Of a stretch of 64,000 nt of DNA, positions 1 through 12,800 are shown in pieces (the stretch's first letter is position 1; each line of letters starts with the position of its first letter). Below the pieces are notes generated by a model. The model did no database searches. It was given only the letters and a program-made list of their open reading frames with translations, and was not told where the DNA came from. The DNA comes from Argopecten irradians (Eukaryota; Mollusca; Bivalvia; Pectinida; Pectinidae), in contig NC_091135.1 in assembly GCF_041381155.1 (NCBI RefSeq), forward strand, positions 59,680,567 to 59,744,566, in the 5' to 3' direction. The translations under genes and the position numbers were made by a program.

Positions 1-3000
1 GCAATACTTATACATTGTGGTACAGTAAAAATTTAAAGTCTGCCATATATAGGGTAGGGTGTAGTCTCAGATAGGGCTATATACACCGTGCTCATTCTCA
101 TGTGTTCAGTGTCGGTACCAAGTTACATAACAGGATGTCCTAAGACAAAATAACCTTAATAGGTTTTATCACTGTATATCACATTTATGCCTGATCAACA
201 CTTCAAAAATGATTTATTAGGATTTCGTTATCAGGCAAGGTATTACACCAATGTGATGGGAATGCCTGTCTTGCCATTCCTATCATGGAAAGAAATCTAA
301 TAACAAGTCCACAATCTTTTCTTTTGTTTACATCCAACATTTCTAGATTTATATATTGTCCTACAGGTGATAAGCTTGTGTAGTTTTCTAGGGATGGGGC
401 TGTATCATAAGGATGCTAAAATCATAGACCTATTATAAAAGCCACCAGTACTATAACTTATTGGTCAATTGATGTCATATCAGGATCAGGGATCCGTTTC
501 AAAAATAGTTAAGCAATTTCGCTATTAGAATGAGTAGCTATAAAACACACTAGTGTACTTTAGGTTGTTAGCGGTCCAGTCACGCTGCCGATTCAGGCAC
601 TTGTTACCTCCGCTATGGTGTTATTAGATGACTCGTGGGTTTTGCCTACCGGTATGTAGGCGTTGATCCTGTGACGACCCTGAGAGTAAAGATTGAATTT
701 CTTTTGACAGATATGTTTAGCTAATTCAACTTAGTATTATGCTATAGGATTAGTACTTTCTCCCCTCTCTGTACTATTTCAAATATTTCTTGTTATCACA
801 GAATGGAGAAACTTTTAGTATGATATATCGATAGTTTAACTGTGTACTCTGTGATCCCAGATATCGTCCCAATAATAGCCACAGTCTGGCCAATTATAAA
901 ACCTCCTGGTACATAGGGCGGCTATCAGAGTTACAAGTTGGATACCTAATGAAGGCTGACCTAATCAATATTGCTTGTCAGTCATCTATAATTGACATAG
1001 TACAGTGTAGGGGAAAATTGGGGTTGTGTATCTACTTGTCCAATATATTATTTAGATAGTCTCATTGAGAGACACAGAAAGCTAAGGAATGTTGCCAATT
1101 TGAAATTTTGGCCAATATTTATTAGAGAACATGATTTAAATCCAGAATTCACGTTCATAGAATACAACTTGTACACATCTTTCACTTTCACCACCATGGC
1201 CATTGGATAAGGGGAAATAATCCTTACAAAAAGTGTGAGACTAGTTTTCTGTAGTTTGCCAATCTTTTATGGAGAGCATGATGGGACTTATAAGTCTTTA
1301 ATCAATTAGACAATAGCATATAAAGTAATGTCACCTCATCCTTACTTAAACACGAGACCTAAGCTTATCGGCTAAATAAGGTCAGCTGTCTGCATTACTA
1401 ATCAAGCCACTGCTCTGTGTAAGGGTTGTAAAATAACTATTGATTTCTGCTATATAAGGAAAGTGGTAGATCAGCTTAAATGCCACTATTTTACCAAAAA
1501 TAGCTCATTGATATTTTAACCAGCATGTTCAGTTTTCAGGGAACTCGCACTTCCCTGCCCAATGGTATATAAATATTTGATGTATTACTGATACAGATGT
1601 GTAATTGATATTAAACAGAAAATCAGCTCCATTATTACTGGGATTGGCTGTATAATGGTGTATAGGTGGTTAACACTTTAATGATTCTATCACAGCTGGT
1701 CGGTAGTTAGCTCAGACTGGAGGGGGGCAGACGTCAGACAGATTTACATCATCACCAAGGCATGGTACTACTGCTGTACACAGACTGACCAGAATACATC
1801 TGTGTAGGCCTGCAGTATCACTCATCTATCTGAGGAAGTTTACTTTGCAGCAACCTTACCAGCTAGGACATCAACCATTTTTTACAAAAATCTTCAATAT
1901 CAATCTTCAGTCAATCAATATTTTCTTGTTGGATTTTTAATTGATTTTTGGATCAATTTTCTGTAACTTTTCCCCTAGTACCTGTGTTTTTCATCACATG
2001 TGATTCTGTGTATTTGGTGTTTTAGGGATTATTTAGATTGACAAGGAATTGGGATATAGTACATACAGGTTCCATATATCACTATACATGTACATGCTTC
2101 TACCTCCTGTAGTCAGCAGGGGGATATATATATTCTGGGATTCATGTGCTTTTTATGTGTTTGGTGCTGAGGGGGACCTTTGGAAGCATCCATGATTTAT
2201 ATGGAACTTTAAATATTCCTACACAAAATTCTGACTATTACTTGATATACATGTACGTGTTGTATTTGTATTTGACCCCTCTATCAGAATCTGCAGGAAT
2301 AGAATGTAATGGAATATGATTGGCTTGAACTATATGAACTGTATAAAATTTCCAGACTTTCTTTTTGTTGAAATTGAAATTTTTATATTGTGAGAAAAAT
2401 TCTACATTTTCACTCTACATGGACTTATCAAAGGCCAGAATTTGGTCGTATTGGTCAAAAAACAAAGTCTTAACACTTTTAATTGTCCACATATGTGATT
2501 TGTGAGTTCTATCACTATTGATGTTTAGACTACAGAGCTGAGGAGACTGGCCAACTAATAGAGGAAGTGTGCTCCCCTCTCCCCCTCCTTCTCTCGTCAG
2601 GCACTGACAGACCAGACATATTTTTCTCCCCTACCCCATTGTTTATACCCAGTAAGTGTGGGTCGGTACAGAATCCTGCCATGCTGGCTGTGCTGACAAG
2701 GTGATGATGCTGATTGGATGTGATTTGTAGTGGGCAGAGTTCACAGGAACAAACCCCTAAACCTCCAACTACAACTGTGCAGGAAATACTTTATGTAGAG
2801 TCATTGTTAACAAAGCAAAAAACATACTTGGAAAGTCTGTAAACTGACTTGATTAGATATCAGCTGTTCCTAATTGAGTTATCAACAAATGTTTGCGTAA
2901 CAGTAGAAATTTGTGATTTTGAAAGAGTTTTAAAGGTATTTATCATAAGGTTTTTCTCCAAATATTTTAATTTCTGCAATATGCTATAGTAACATAGCTA

Positions 3001-3680
3001 GTGTATTGGAGTCGTTCTTAGTGTGAATTATCTAATGTTAGGATAATGTCTCTCTGAAGTGGGCGTATTGTTTCATCAAGTGACATTTCAAAGTTTTGAT
3101 GCTGTTGAAAAGAGCAAAATTAAAAACACATGTACTTGTGAACTTGGTGTTATCAGAGGGCAGTTTTAGTCGCTAACAGGCCCATACCTCAGCACATGGA
3201 AGGAGTTTTCTCCCAACATCTGGGGCCAGCCGGCTTTAGCTCCAGACAGCTACTGCATGTAGGAGTCTATTGAATTAAGCTTGATATAATAATATTGTAT
3301 AACTGTATTACATGGACACAGCAATGAGAAAAGAGTTTTCTCTAAAAGACCTCGGCACCTGGTATTGTTAAACTCCATCAGTATCCATAGAGTCACTCAA
3401 GGACTCTTATATAGTGCTTCACGGCCTATGACCAGAGTGTATGTCTTCTTTATCTGAAGAAATTGACTTTGGGAGAAGATAAATTTTCATCCAGCACAAG
3501 ATTACAAATAGAAGTTTCTGACAATCAAGTAACACTGGACCTATTGGATTGTATTGGTGATTTTATAATGTCTATCCTTTTATATAGTCATGTACAATTG
3601 GATCAGTGAGATTCTACTTCTGTGACTATATGTCTATATAATCCCTATTGATACTCTGAAGGATTCCTAAAGCTCTGAGG
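1..3680. other. non-coding region upstream of the first visible Spire exon
   Basis: I see no supportable exon, RNA gene or mobile element here. The sequence is AT-rich with stops in all frames. It may hold upstream Spire introns (the KIND-domain exons expected at the N-terminus of full-length Spire are not visible in the window) and/or the promoter and 5' UTR of a shorter transcript starting near 3681. Confidence 0.5.
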
Positions 3681-3761
3681 ATGTTGTGTCAGCGTCCACT
3701 CAGCTTGACCGGCCTTGGTCAGCTCCGGGAGGAGATGGACACTGATACTTTACTTAAAGAG
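3681..3761 (+). CDS. SPIRE: Spire exon 1 (candidate first coding exon)
   Basis: Encodes MLCQRPLSLTGLGQLREEM then DTDTLLKE, with a GAG|GTAGGT donor in phase 0, which matches the phase of the next exon. An in-frame TGA lies at 3657-3659 and there is no pyrimidine-rich acceptor just upstream, so ATG 3681 (A at -3) looks like a true start, perhaps from an internal promoter. It could instead be an internal exon with a weak acceptor. Confidence 0.55.
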
Positions 3762-6700
3762 GTAGGTTTGGTGACAATGTTGATTTTTGACAATTTTCTA
3801 TCTACGCTTTATAAGTCAATGTTTGATCTCAAAAAAGCACAGAATACATGTTTGTGAACACAGGATTGCCAGTCAAAAATTATGAACATTGTAAATCATG
3901 TTCTTATAAATGTATGAGATTATTGAATTCCGTCAGTTTTCTTAATGAAGACAGCATCACAGCAGATCTATGATAACCAAGCAACTCTGAAAACCTCTCG
4001 TATTGTTTGGCATAGTGAACTAAAGGAGGGAATTGTTAAAAGATGATATGAGCTTGCTCAATTTAAAAAGTGAAAGAGAAGATGCATTTGCTGCCAAATT
4101 GGTTTGGAGCTCAGACACGAAATAGTGGCAATATAATACTTTAAAGTGCAGTAAATGTAATCTGTTGTAATTAAATTCACGCTGATGCAGGGAACATGTG
4201 TATCTTCATACAAATGATAATGTGAAATTAGATTAAGTTCCTGTTACAGGTGTACTACTTTGTGTGTGGTAGGTCTGCTACTTGGTATATACAAGTGTAT
4301 AGTCTTTTGGTGGAGACATACTACGGTCTATATGATAAAATTGGTAGTTTCTGCTCCTATTAAGTGCTCAGCATAACGGGAAATTCCTCATTGACAGTAT
4401 AATGTGACATAGTGTGTTGTTCGGAATCTCCGACGGCATGCTTCAGTGAGATATAGCAATATGAAAAAGGCAAGGTGACAGAACACAAATATACAGCAGT
4501 CTCCCAAAAATAAACACATTCACACTCACATTCTTAAATGACCTTAACTGTTAGGATGTTAAGCTTAATCAACCAACCAATTATTTTAATTAATTAATCT
4601 ATGTCACTGTATTTAACCAGAAAGTAGATGTCTTGAGTCTGTAAAATGCACAGAGTTATTGCCCTTAGTTTATTTTTGACACTGATAACAGAGATAGAAG
4701 AAATCACTCATTACTAGTAATCAGAAAGTGTATAAGATAGTGAGTGTAAAATTTGTTATTGTTTCAATAGGTGAAGATGTTTATATGTAAAGGTTCTGCC
4801 AGGAAGTCGTACAATTACATCTATAAAAAGATGCTGAGGTAAAGTTTATAAGACAAGTTTTTTCCACTGATGTGTTTATCTTTAGGATCGGTACCTACAC
4901 TTAAACACCTCATTACGCTGAACAAGATCATCTGTGGAGATCAACATCCCCTACAGGAATGTTAGGGGGGGGGGGGGGGGTACCAGAATATACAATATAT
5001 ACTTCTAAGTCTATTGGATGGGTGAAGAAAAACAAACTACATTTAAAAAAATAAATTTTAAAGCAAAAATATGGAAACAATTGAAGTAATTGGATATGTG
5101 GATACATGGAGATACATCAAGCTTGTTGAATAGTATAGACATAAACCAGACTGACAGCACAGTTATATTGGGTTACAATATACAATTGGTCTTATAGGCC
5201 ATCATCAGCTGTTCAGACGGATGTGCTTATCTAGTTGGGCAATAAAACACAACTTTGAACCCAGAACATTAATGTTCCTTCTGTTAAAGGAGAAAAATAC
5301 ATGCAGTTTTCTCGCCAATCTCCGATATACATGCTGTGATAAAATGTAGAAAATCAGCTTGGGTCACAGATAATTTCAGTATCAATGTAACTTAGTATAC
5401 TGAAGACATACTCCAACACTCAGGTGTCTGCAGTAACAGGTGGCAGTTGTCATACCATATATTTTGTAGTATACCTTACCTTACCTATACTCTCACTCCT
5501 TAATTGTTTTGAACATATAAAAGTTGAAATTTTACTATTTGTCAAGGCAAACATGACTCATGTTATGGCTAAATCACTTTCTTGTAGTATCATCATTATT
5601 ACCTATATACATGTAATACATTTGGTTCTGTTAAACATTCTAAGTACCTTCAAATCAGTGTGTGTGTGATGGGGGAGGGTTATAAGATACTTCATACTTC
5701 ATCCATGCAGGGAGTACATTACCTATACAGGATCTATGCTCTCTGCATGTAACATTAATGTACCATGTTAAAATCATAGTCTTCCCCAAGGTCAGCAAGT
5801 TCCTTGAGGTTAGGCCTCTCATGTGTTCTACAGAAATCCCATAGAGTCCAAAACCTTTAAGAGTACTGGTAGACGGATGGCCATGAAGCAAAACAAATGA
5901 CTTTCTTCAATTGACTGAAAGTGTTAGTTTGTAACCAGACATGAAGTTTTACATGCATTACAGGTTAAATTTATGGACAAATTATGGAAGATAAATACCC
6001 TTACTGTGTGGTAAAAGTTGTCATTAATAAATAAAAGTACAACCTTTTTAATTAACATAAAAAGTGGTAATTTTGGCAGTTGTCAGAATTATGATTGATG
6101 AGCCTTGTGTTTATATAACTGTGTGTGCTGTGTTGTAACAAGAGGTTAGCCTGTTATACTGTCTCAAGTTGAAGCTTACAACATACAACCATCTATGATA
6201 CCCAGAAAACTCCTGAGAACTCTCTACATACTCCTACAGCTATCTATTTTAGGGCCGTTACATCACGATCAACGGAATCCTCGGTTGAATTAAGTTCAAA
6301 TTAAATGCTTGGTAATCAATAAATTAATGTCTCCCCAGAGTGTCCGTGAGAATGTGTATTTCTGATTTATTGGTAGAGGTATATTCGCTGTGATGTTGAG
6401 AGTAAGGATCAAAGTCAAATTCTGCCGTTGATCCTTAAGATGGCCATGCTGCCTAGAAAAGCATGTTACCTGATACAATAATACATTATGGAGATTTCAG
6501 TGATACACATTTTCTGAGTTTTCGTTTTCAACTTATAGCAAGATTCTTTCTTGGTTCTATCATTGGAAATGTAGACAAGAAAATTCTGATAAGAAAGATT
6601 CAGATTGTAATTGTGGGAAGGTGTAACAAAATCCAGATGGCCTTACACTTAAGCCATAAAGTACATTGCAGATTCTGCCTTTAGTCACAATTCAATGTGT

Positions 6701-6794
6701 AATTAGTTTTGCATGGTGTCTGTTTAAAGTTATAAAGTTTTCAATCTGTTTTAGCTGATAGGATTTGAAGTTCTGCTTAAAGAATGAAAAAAAA

Positions 6795-6825
<31 letters not shown>

Positions 6826-9800
6826 TAGATTGCAAAACAGCAGATTCAGAGGAAGATTTTGTTTAAATAGTGGCATCTTAAATGTGGTCTATTATTTAGA
6901 GAAAAGTTTGAAATAAAAGTTGTTGCTCCTAAATATAAGGAATAACATTCAGTTGTGTACCAGGTGTAATGAAAGTAAAGGATACCAGAGTAAGGCTAAA
7001 CATACTTCTGTCAAAATGTACTGGTAATATACAGAATTCTGTATCATTAACATTCATAATGACTAGGACATGAGTCATTATCCTCAATATATGTGGCTAA
7101 GGTTGATGTAGATTGTATACAAAACGTGCCAGGTTTGAATGTCAGCTAGGCCCTGATTAGCCATTGTAATTAATGTAAAGGATGTGAAAACAGCAGCATA
7201 CAAGCTGAAATAGACACATTTATATTGTCATTAGGTTATTTTGGAATCTGTTGAATTATTAGTAATAACTATTGCTTTGTGTGAAAGACTAGCCCGTTAG
7301 TTAGGATGAGTGAGACGGTTGTGTAGTAGGGTGGGTGTTGATGTACACCAGCCAGGACTATATAGATTTCCATTACCCTCAATCCCCTTGTTCTGTGCCT
7401 ATAGATATCTATTACCCTCTTGTTCCACATAAAGCACCAGCTAATCTATGTTTTATTGTACAGATAAATGTCTGTAAGTGTTACTAAGACCAGTTTATCT
7501 ATGTTTTATTGTACAGATAAATGTCTGTAAGTGTTACTAAGACCAGTTTATTTATGTTTTATTGTACAGATAAATGTCTGTAAGTGTTACTAAGACCAGT
7601 TTATCTATGTTTTATTGTACAGATAAATGTCTGTAAGTGTTACTAAGACCAGTTTATCTATGTTTTATTGTACAGATAAATGTCTGTAAGTGTTACTAAG
7701 ATAAGACCAGTTTACCTATGTTTTATTGTACAGATAAATGTCTGTAAGTGTTACTAAGACCAGTTTATCTATGTTTTATTGTACAGATAAATGTCTGTAA
7801 GTGTTACTAAGATAAGACCAGCTAATCTATGTTTTATTGTACAGATAAATGTCTGTAAGTGTTACTAAAATAAGACCAGTTTATCTATGTTTTATTGTAC
7901 AGATAAATGTCTGTAAGTGTTACTAAGATAAGACCAGTTTATCTATGTTTTATTGTACAGATAAATGTCTGTAAGTGTTACTAAGATAAGACCAGTTTAT
8001 CTATGTTTTATTGTACAGATAAATGTCTGTAAGTGTTACTAAGATAAGACCAGTTTATCTATGTTTTATTGTACAGATAAATGTCTGTAAGTGTTACTAA
8101 GACCAGTTTATCTATGTTTTATTGTACAGATAAATGTCTGTAAGTGTTACTAAGACCAGTTTATCTATGTTTTATTGTACAGATAAATGTCTGTAAGTGT
8201 TACTAAGACCAGTTTATCTATGTTTTATTGTACAGATAAATGTCTGTAAGTGTTACTAAGACCAGCTAATCTATGTTTTATTGTACAGATAAATGTCTGT
8301 AAGTGTTACTAAAATAAGACCAGTTTATCTATGTTTTATTGTACAGATAAATGTCTGTAAGTGTTACTAAGATAAGACCAGTTTATCTATGTTTTATTGT
8401 ACAGATAAATGTCTGTGTGACTAAGTGTTACTAAGATAAGACCAGTTTATCTATGTTTTATTGTACAGATAAATGTCTGTAAGTGTTACTAAGATAAGAC
8501 CAGTTTATCTATGTTTTATTGTACAGATAAATGTCTGTAAGTGTTACTAAGACCAGTTTATCTATGTTTTATTGTACAGATAAATGTCTGTAAGTGTTAC
8601 TAAGACCAGTTTATCTATGTTTTATTGTACAGATAAATGTCTGTAAGTGTTACTAAGACCAGTTTATCTATGTTTTATTGTACAGATAAATGTCTGTAAG
8701 TGTTACTAAGATAAGACCAGCTAATCTATGTTTTATTGTACAGATAAATGTCTGTAAGTGTTACTAAAATAAGACCAGTTTATCTATGTTTTATTGTACA
8801 GATAAATGTCTGTAAGTGTTACTAAGATAAGACCAGTTTATCTATGTTTTATTGTACAGATAAATGTCTGTAAGTGTTACTAAGATAAGACCAGTTTATC
8901 TATGTTTTATTGTACAGATAAATGTCTGTAAGTGTTACTAAGATAAGACCAGTTTATCTATGTTTTATTGTACAGATAAATGTCTGTAAGTGTTACTAAG
9001 ACCAGTTTATCTATGTTTTATTGTACAGATAAATGTCTGTAAGTGTTACTAAGACCAGTTTATCTATGTTTTATTGTACAGATAAATGTCTGTAAGTGTT
9101 ACTAAGACCAGTTCATCTATGTTTTGTTGTACAGATAAATGTCTGTAAGTGTTACTAAGACCAGTTTACCTATGTTTTATTGTACAGATAAATGTCTGTA
9201 AGTGTTACTAAGACCAGTTTATCTCAACATCAATAGCAATGCTTCACTGTCAGTCCAATACTTTCTCATTTCTGATACTTATTATTATAAACAGGCATCT
9301 GAACAAGGTCAGGAGATGGATTAAAGGAGATAAGGCAAAACAAAAAAGACTGTGCTTGCTGTTCAATCCTGTAGAAAATCAATATTTTATATGCTATTTA
9401 AATTTGTTGAAATTGATATTAATAAGATGAATAGGTCACATGGTTCAGACACTCCATTTACACATTAGGTCACCAGATCAAACCAAACCAGAGTTTGTTT
9501 ACATGGTATCTATCAGTCCTCAAACACAATACAATTATAGATATGACCTTATGAATAACCTTTCCATAACTCCTTATGTCTTTACAGGTGAAAGATAGGA
9601 TATTAAAGTCGCCCCCTAAAAGGGAGCTGGATCCTATTGAACTCTTACTTCAAGACATTCGTCAACAGCCCAAGTTACGACCTGTCAAGGATGGTAAACT
9701 TGTAGGTGAGTGGTCATCTCCTGGTAAGTTTGGGGACAGATACATTTGTCAATAATTACATTGGTCAATGGTCACTGTGTTCAATGTCAATTACTGTTGA

Positions 9801-12800
9801 TCTTTTCTATAAAATGGGAGGTAGGGAGGCACATATAGTGTTAACCATGTCTGTCCCAAAATAAATGAAGGCAGGGTCATTCATGTCTCTCCTTATGTCT
9901 TCTACTCATGTCTCTCCTTATGTCTTCTACTCATGTCTCTCCTTATGTCTTCTACTCATGTCTCTCCTTATGTCTTCTACTAATGTCTCTCCTTATGTCT
10001 TCTACTCATGTCTTTCCTTATGTCTTCTACTCATGTCTTTCCTTATGTCTTTCTACTTATGTCTTCTCTATCTCTCCTTATGTCTTCTACTCATGTCTCT
10101 CCTTATGTCTTCTACTCATGTCTCTCCTTATGTCTTCTACTCATGTCTCTCCTTATGTCTTCTACTCATGTCTCTCCTTATGTCTTCTACTCATGTCTCT
10201 CCTTATGTCTTCTACTCATGTCTTTCCTTATGTCTTCTACTCATGTCTCTCCTTATGTCTTCTACTCATGTCTCTCCTTATGTCTTCTACTCATGTCTTC
10301 CTTATGTCTTCTACTCATGTCTCCTTATGTCTTCTACTCATGTCTTTCCTTATGTCTTCTACTCATGTCTTTCCTTATGTCTTCTACTCATGTCTTTCCT
10401 TATGTCTTCTACTCATGTCTTCCTTATGTCTTCTACTCATGTCTCTCCTTATGTCTTCTACTCATGTCTCTCCTTATGTCTTCTACTCATGTCTTTCCTT
10501 ATGTCTTCTACTCATCATGTCTTTCCTTATGTCTTCTACTCATGTCTTTCCTTATGTCTTCTACTCATGTCTCTCCTTATGTCTTCTACTCATGTCTCTC
10601 CTTATGTCTTCTACTCATGTCTTTCCTTATGTCTTCTACTCATGTCTCTCCTTATGTCTTCTACTCATGTCTCTCCTTATGTCTTCTACTCATGTCTCTC
10701 CTTATGTCTTCTACTCATGTCTCTCCTTATGTCCTTCTTCACTCATGTCTCTCCTTATGTCTTCTACTCATGTCTCTCCTTATGTCTTCTACTCATGTCT
10801 CTCCTTATGTCTTCTACTCATGTCTCTCCTTATGTCTTCTACTCATGTCTCTCCTTATGTCTTCTACTCATGTCTCTCCTTATGTCTTCTACTCATGTCT
10901 CTCCTTATGTCTTCTACTCATGTCTCTCCTTATGTCTTCTACTCATGTCTCTCCTTATGTCTTCTACTCATGTCTTCCTTATGTCTTCTTATGTCTTCTA
11001 CTCTATGTCTCTCTTATGTCTTCTACTCATGTCTCTCCTTATGTCTTCTACTAATGTCTCTCCTTATGTCTTCTACTCATGTCTCTCCTTATGTCTTCTA
11101 CTAATGTCTCTCCTTATGTCTTCTACTCATGTCTCTCCTTATGTCTTCTACTCATGTCTCTCCTTATGTCTTCTACTCATGTCTCTCCTTATGTCTTCTA
11201 CTAATGTCTCTCCTTATGTCTTCTACTCATGTCTTCTGTCTCTCCTTATGTCTTCTACTCATGTCTCTCCTTATGTCTTCTACTCATGTCTCTCCTTATG
11301 TCTTCTACTCATGTCTCTCCTTATGTCTTCTACTCATGTCTTTCCTTATGTCTTCTACTCATGTCTCTCCTTATGTCTTCTACTCATGTCTCTCCTTATG
11401 TCTTCTACTCATGTCTCTCCTTATGTCTTCTACTCATGTCTCTCCTTATGTCTTCTACTCATGTCTTTCCTTATGTCTTCTACTCATGTCTCTCCTTATG
11501 TCTTCTACTCATGTCTCTCCTTATGTCTTCTACTCATGTCTCTCCTTATGTCTTCTACTCATGTCTTTCCTTATGTCTTCTACTCATGTCTTCCTTATGT
11601 CTTCTACTCATGTGTCTTTCCTTATGTCTTCTACTCATGTCTCTCCTTATGTCTTCTACTCATGTCTCTCCTTATGTCTTCTACTCATGTCTCTCCTTAT
11701 GTCTTCTACTCATGTCTTTCCTTATGTCTTCTACTCATGTCTCTCCTTATGTCTTCTACTCATGTCTCTCCTTATGTCTTCTACTCATGTCTCTCCTTAT
11801 GTCTTCTACTCATGTCTCTCCTTATGTCTTCTACTCATGTCTCTCCTTATGTCTTCTACTCATGTCTCTCCTTATGTCTTCTACTCATGTCTCTCCTTAT
11901 GTCTTCTACTCATGTCTCTCCTTATGTCTTCTACTCATGTCTCTCCTTATGTCTTCTACTCATGTCTCTCCTTATGTCTTCTACTCATGTCTCTCCTTAT
12001 GTCTTCTACTCATGTCTCTCCTTATGTCTTCTACTCATGTCTCTCCTTATGTCTTCTACTCATGTCTCTCTTATGTCTCTTACTCATGTCTTTCCTTATG
12101 TCTTCTACTCATGTCTTTCCTTATGTCTTCTACTCATGTCTTTCCTTATGTCTTCTACTCATGTCTCTCCTTATGTCTTCTACTCATGTCTCTCCTTATG
12201 TCTTCTACTCATGTCTCTCCTTATGTCTTCTACTCATGTCTTTCCTTATGTCTTCTACTCATGTCTCTCCTTATGTCTTCTACTCATGTCTCTCCTTATG
12301 TCTTCTACTCATGTCTCTCCTTATGTCTTCTACTCATGTCAGACATGTTTTGTTACTTACCAGGTGTTTATAATGATATGGTTGTATTGTAGTGGAGACT
12401 TCAAGAACAAAGCTCAATAATGACGATGAAACAGAAAGTCCACTTCCTGTCCGAAAGGTCATCAAGCCAGATTTCAACCTCCTACGTAACTTTCATCAAG
12501 CCAGATTTCAACCTCCTACGTAACTTTGAGGTAATATATTGTATCACTTGGTGATCTGCATTGCTTTGAGGTAATATATTGTATCACTTGGTGATCTGCA
12601 TTGCTTTGAGGTAATTTATTGTATCACTTGGTGATCTTCATTGCTTTAAGGTAATATATTGTATCACTTGGTGATCTGCATTGCTTTGAGGTAATATATT
12701 GTATCACTTGGTGATCTACGTAACTTTGAGTTAATATATTGTATCACTTGGTGATCTGCATAGTTTTGAGGTAATATATTGTATCACTTGTTGATCTGCA

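Noticed and set aside
575-690. tRNA-like look of GCTGCCGATTCAGGCAC and nearby GC-richer sequence
   Set aside because: No cloverleaf or paired acceptor stem could be formed.
9865-12420. Open frames of 851, 414, 398, 387 and 348 codons on the plus strand
   Set aside because: They are readings of the 25-bp minisatellite, whose unit has no stop in any frame; all three frames give the same 25-residue repeat.
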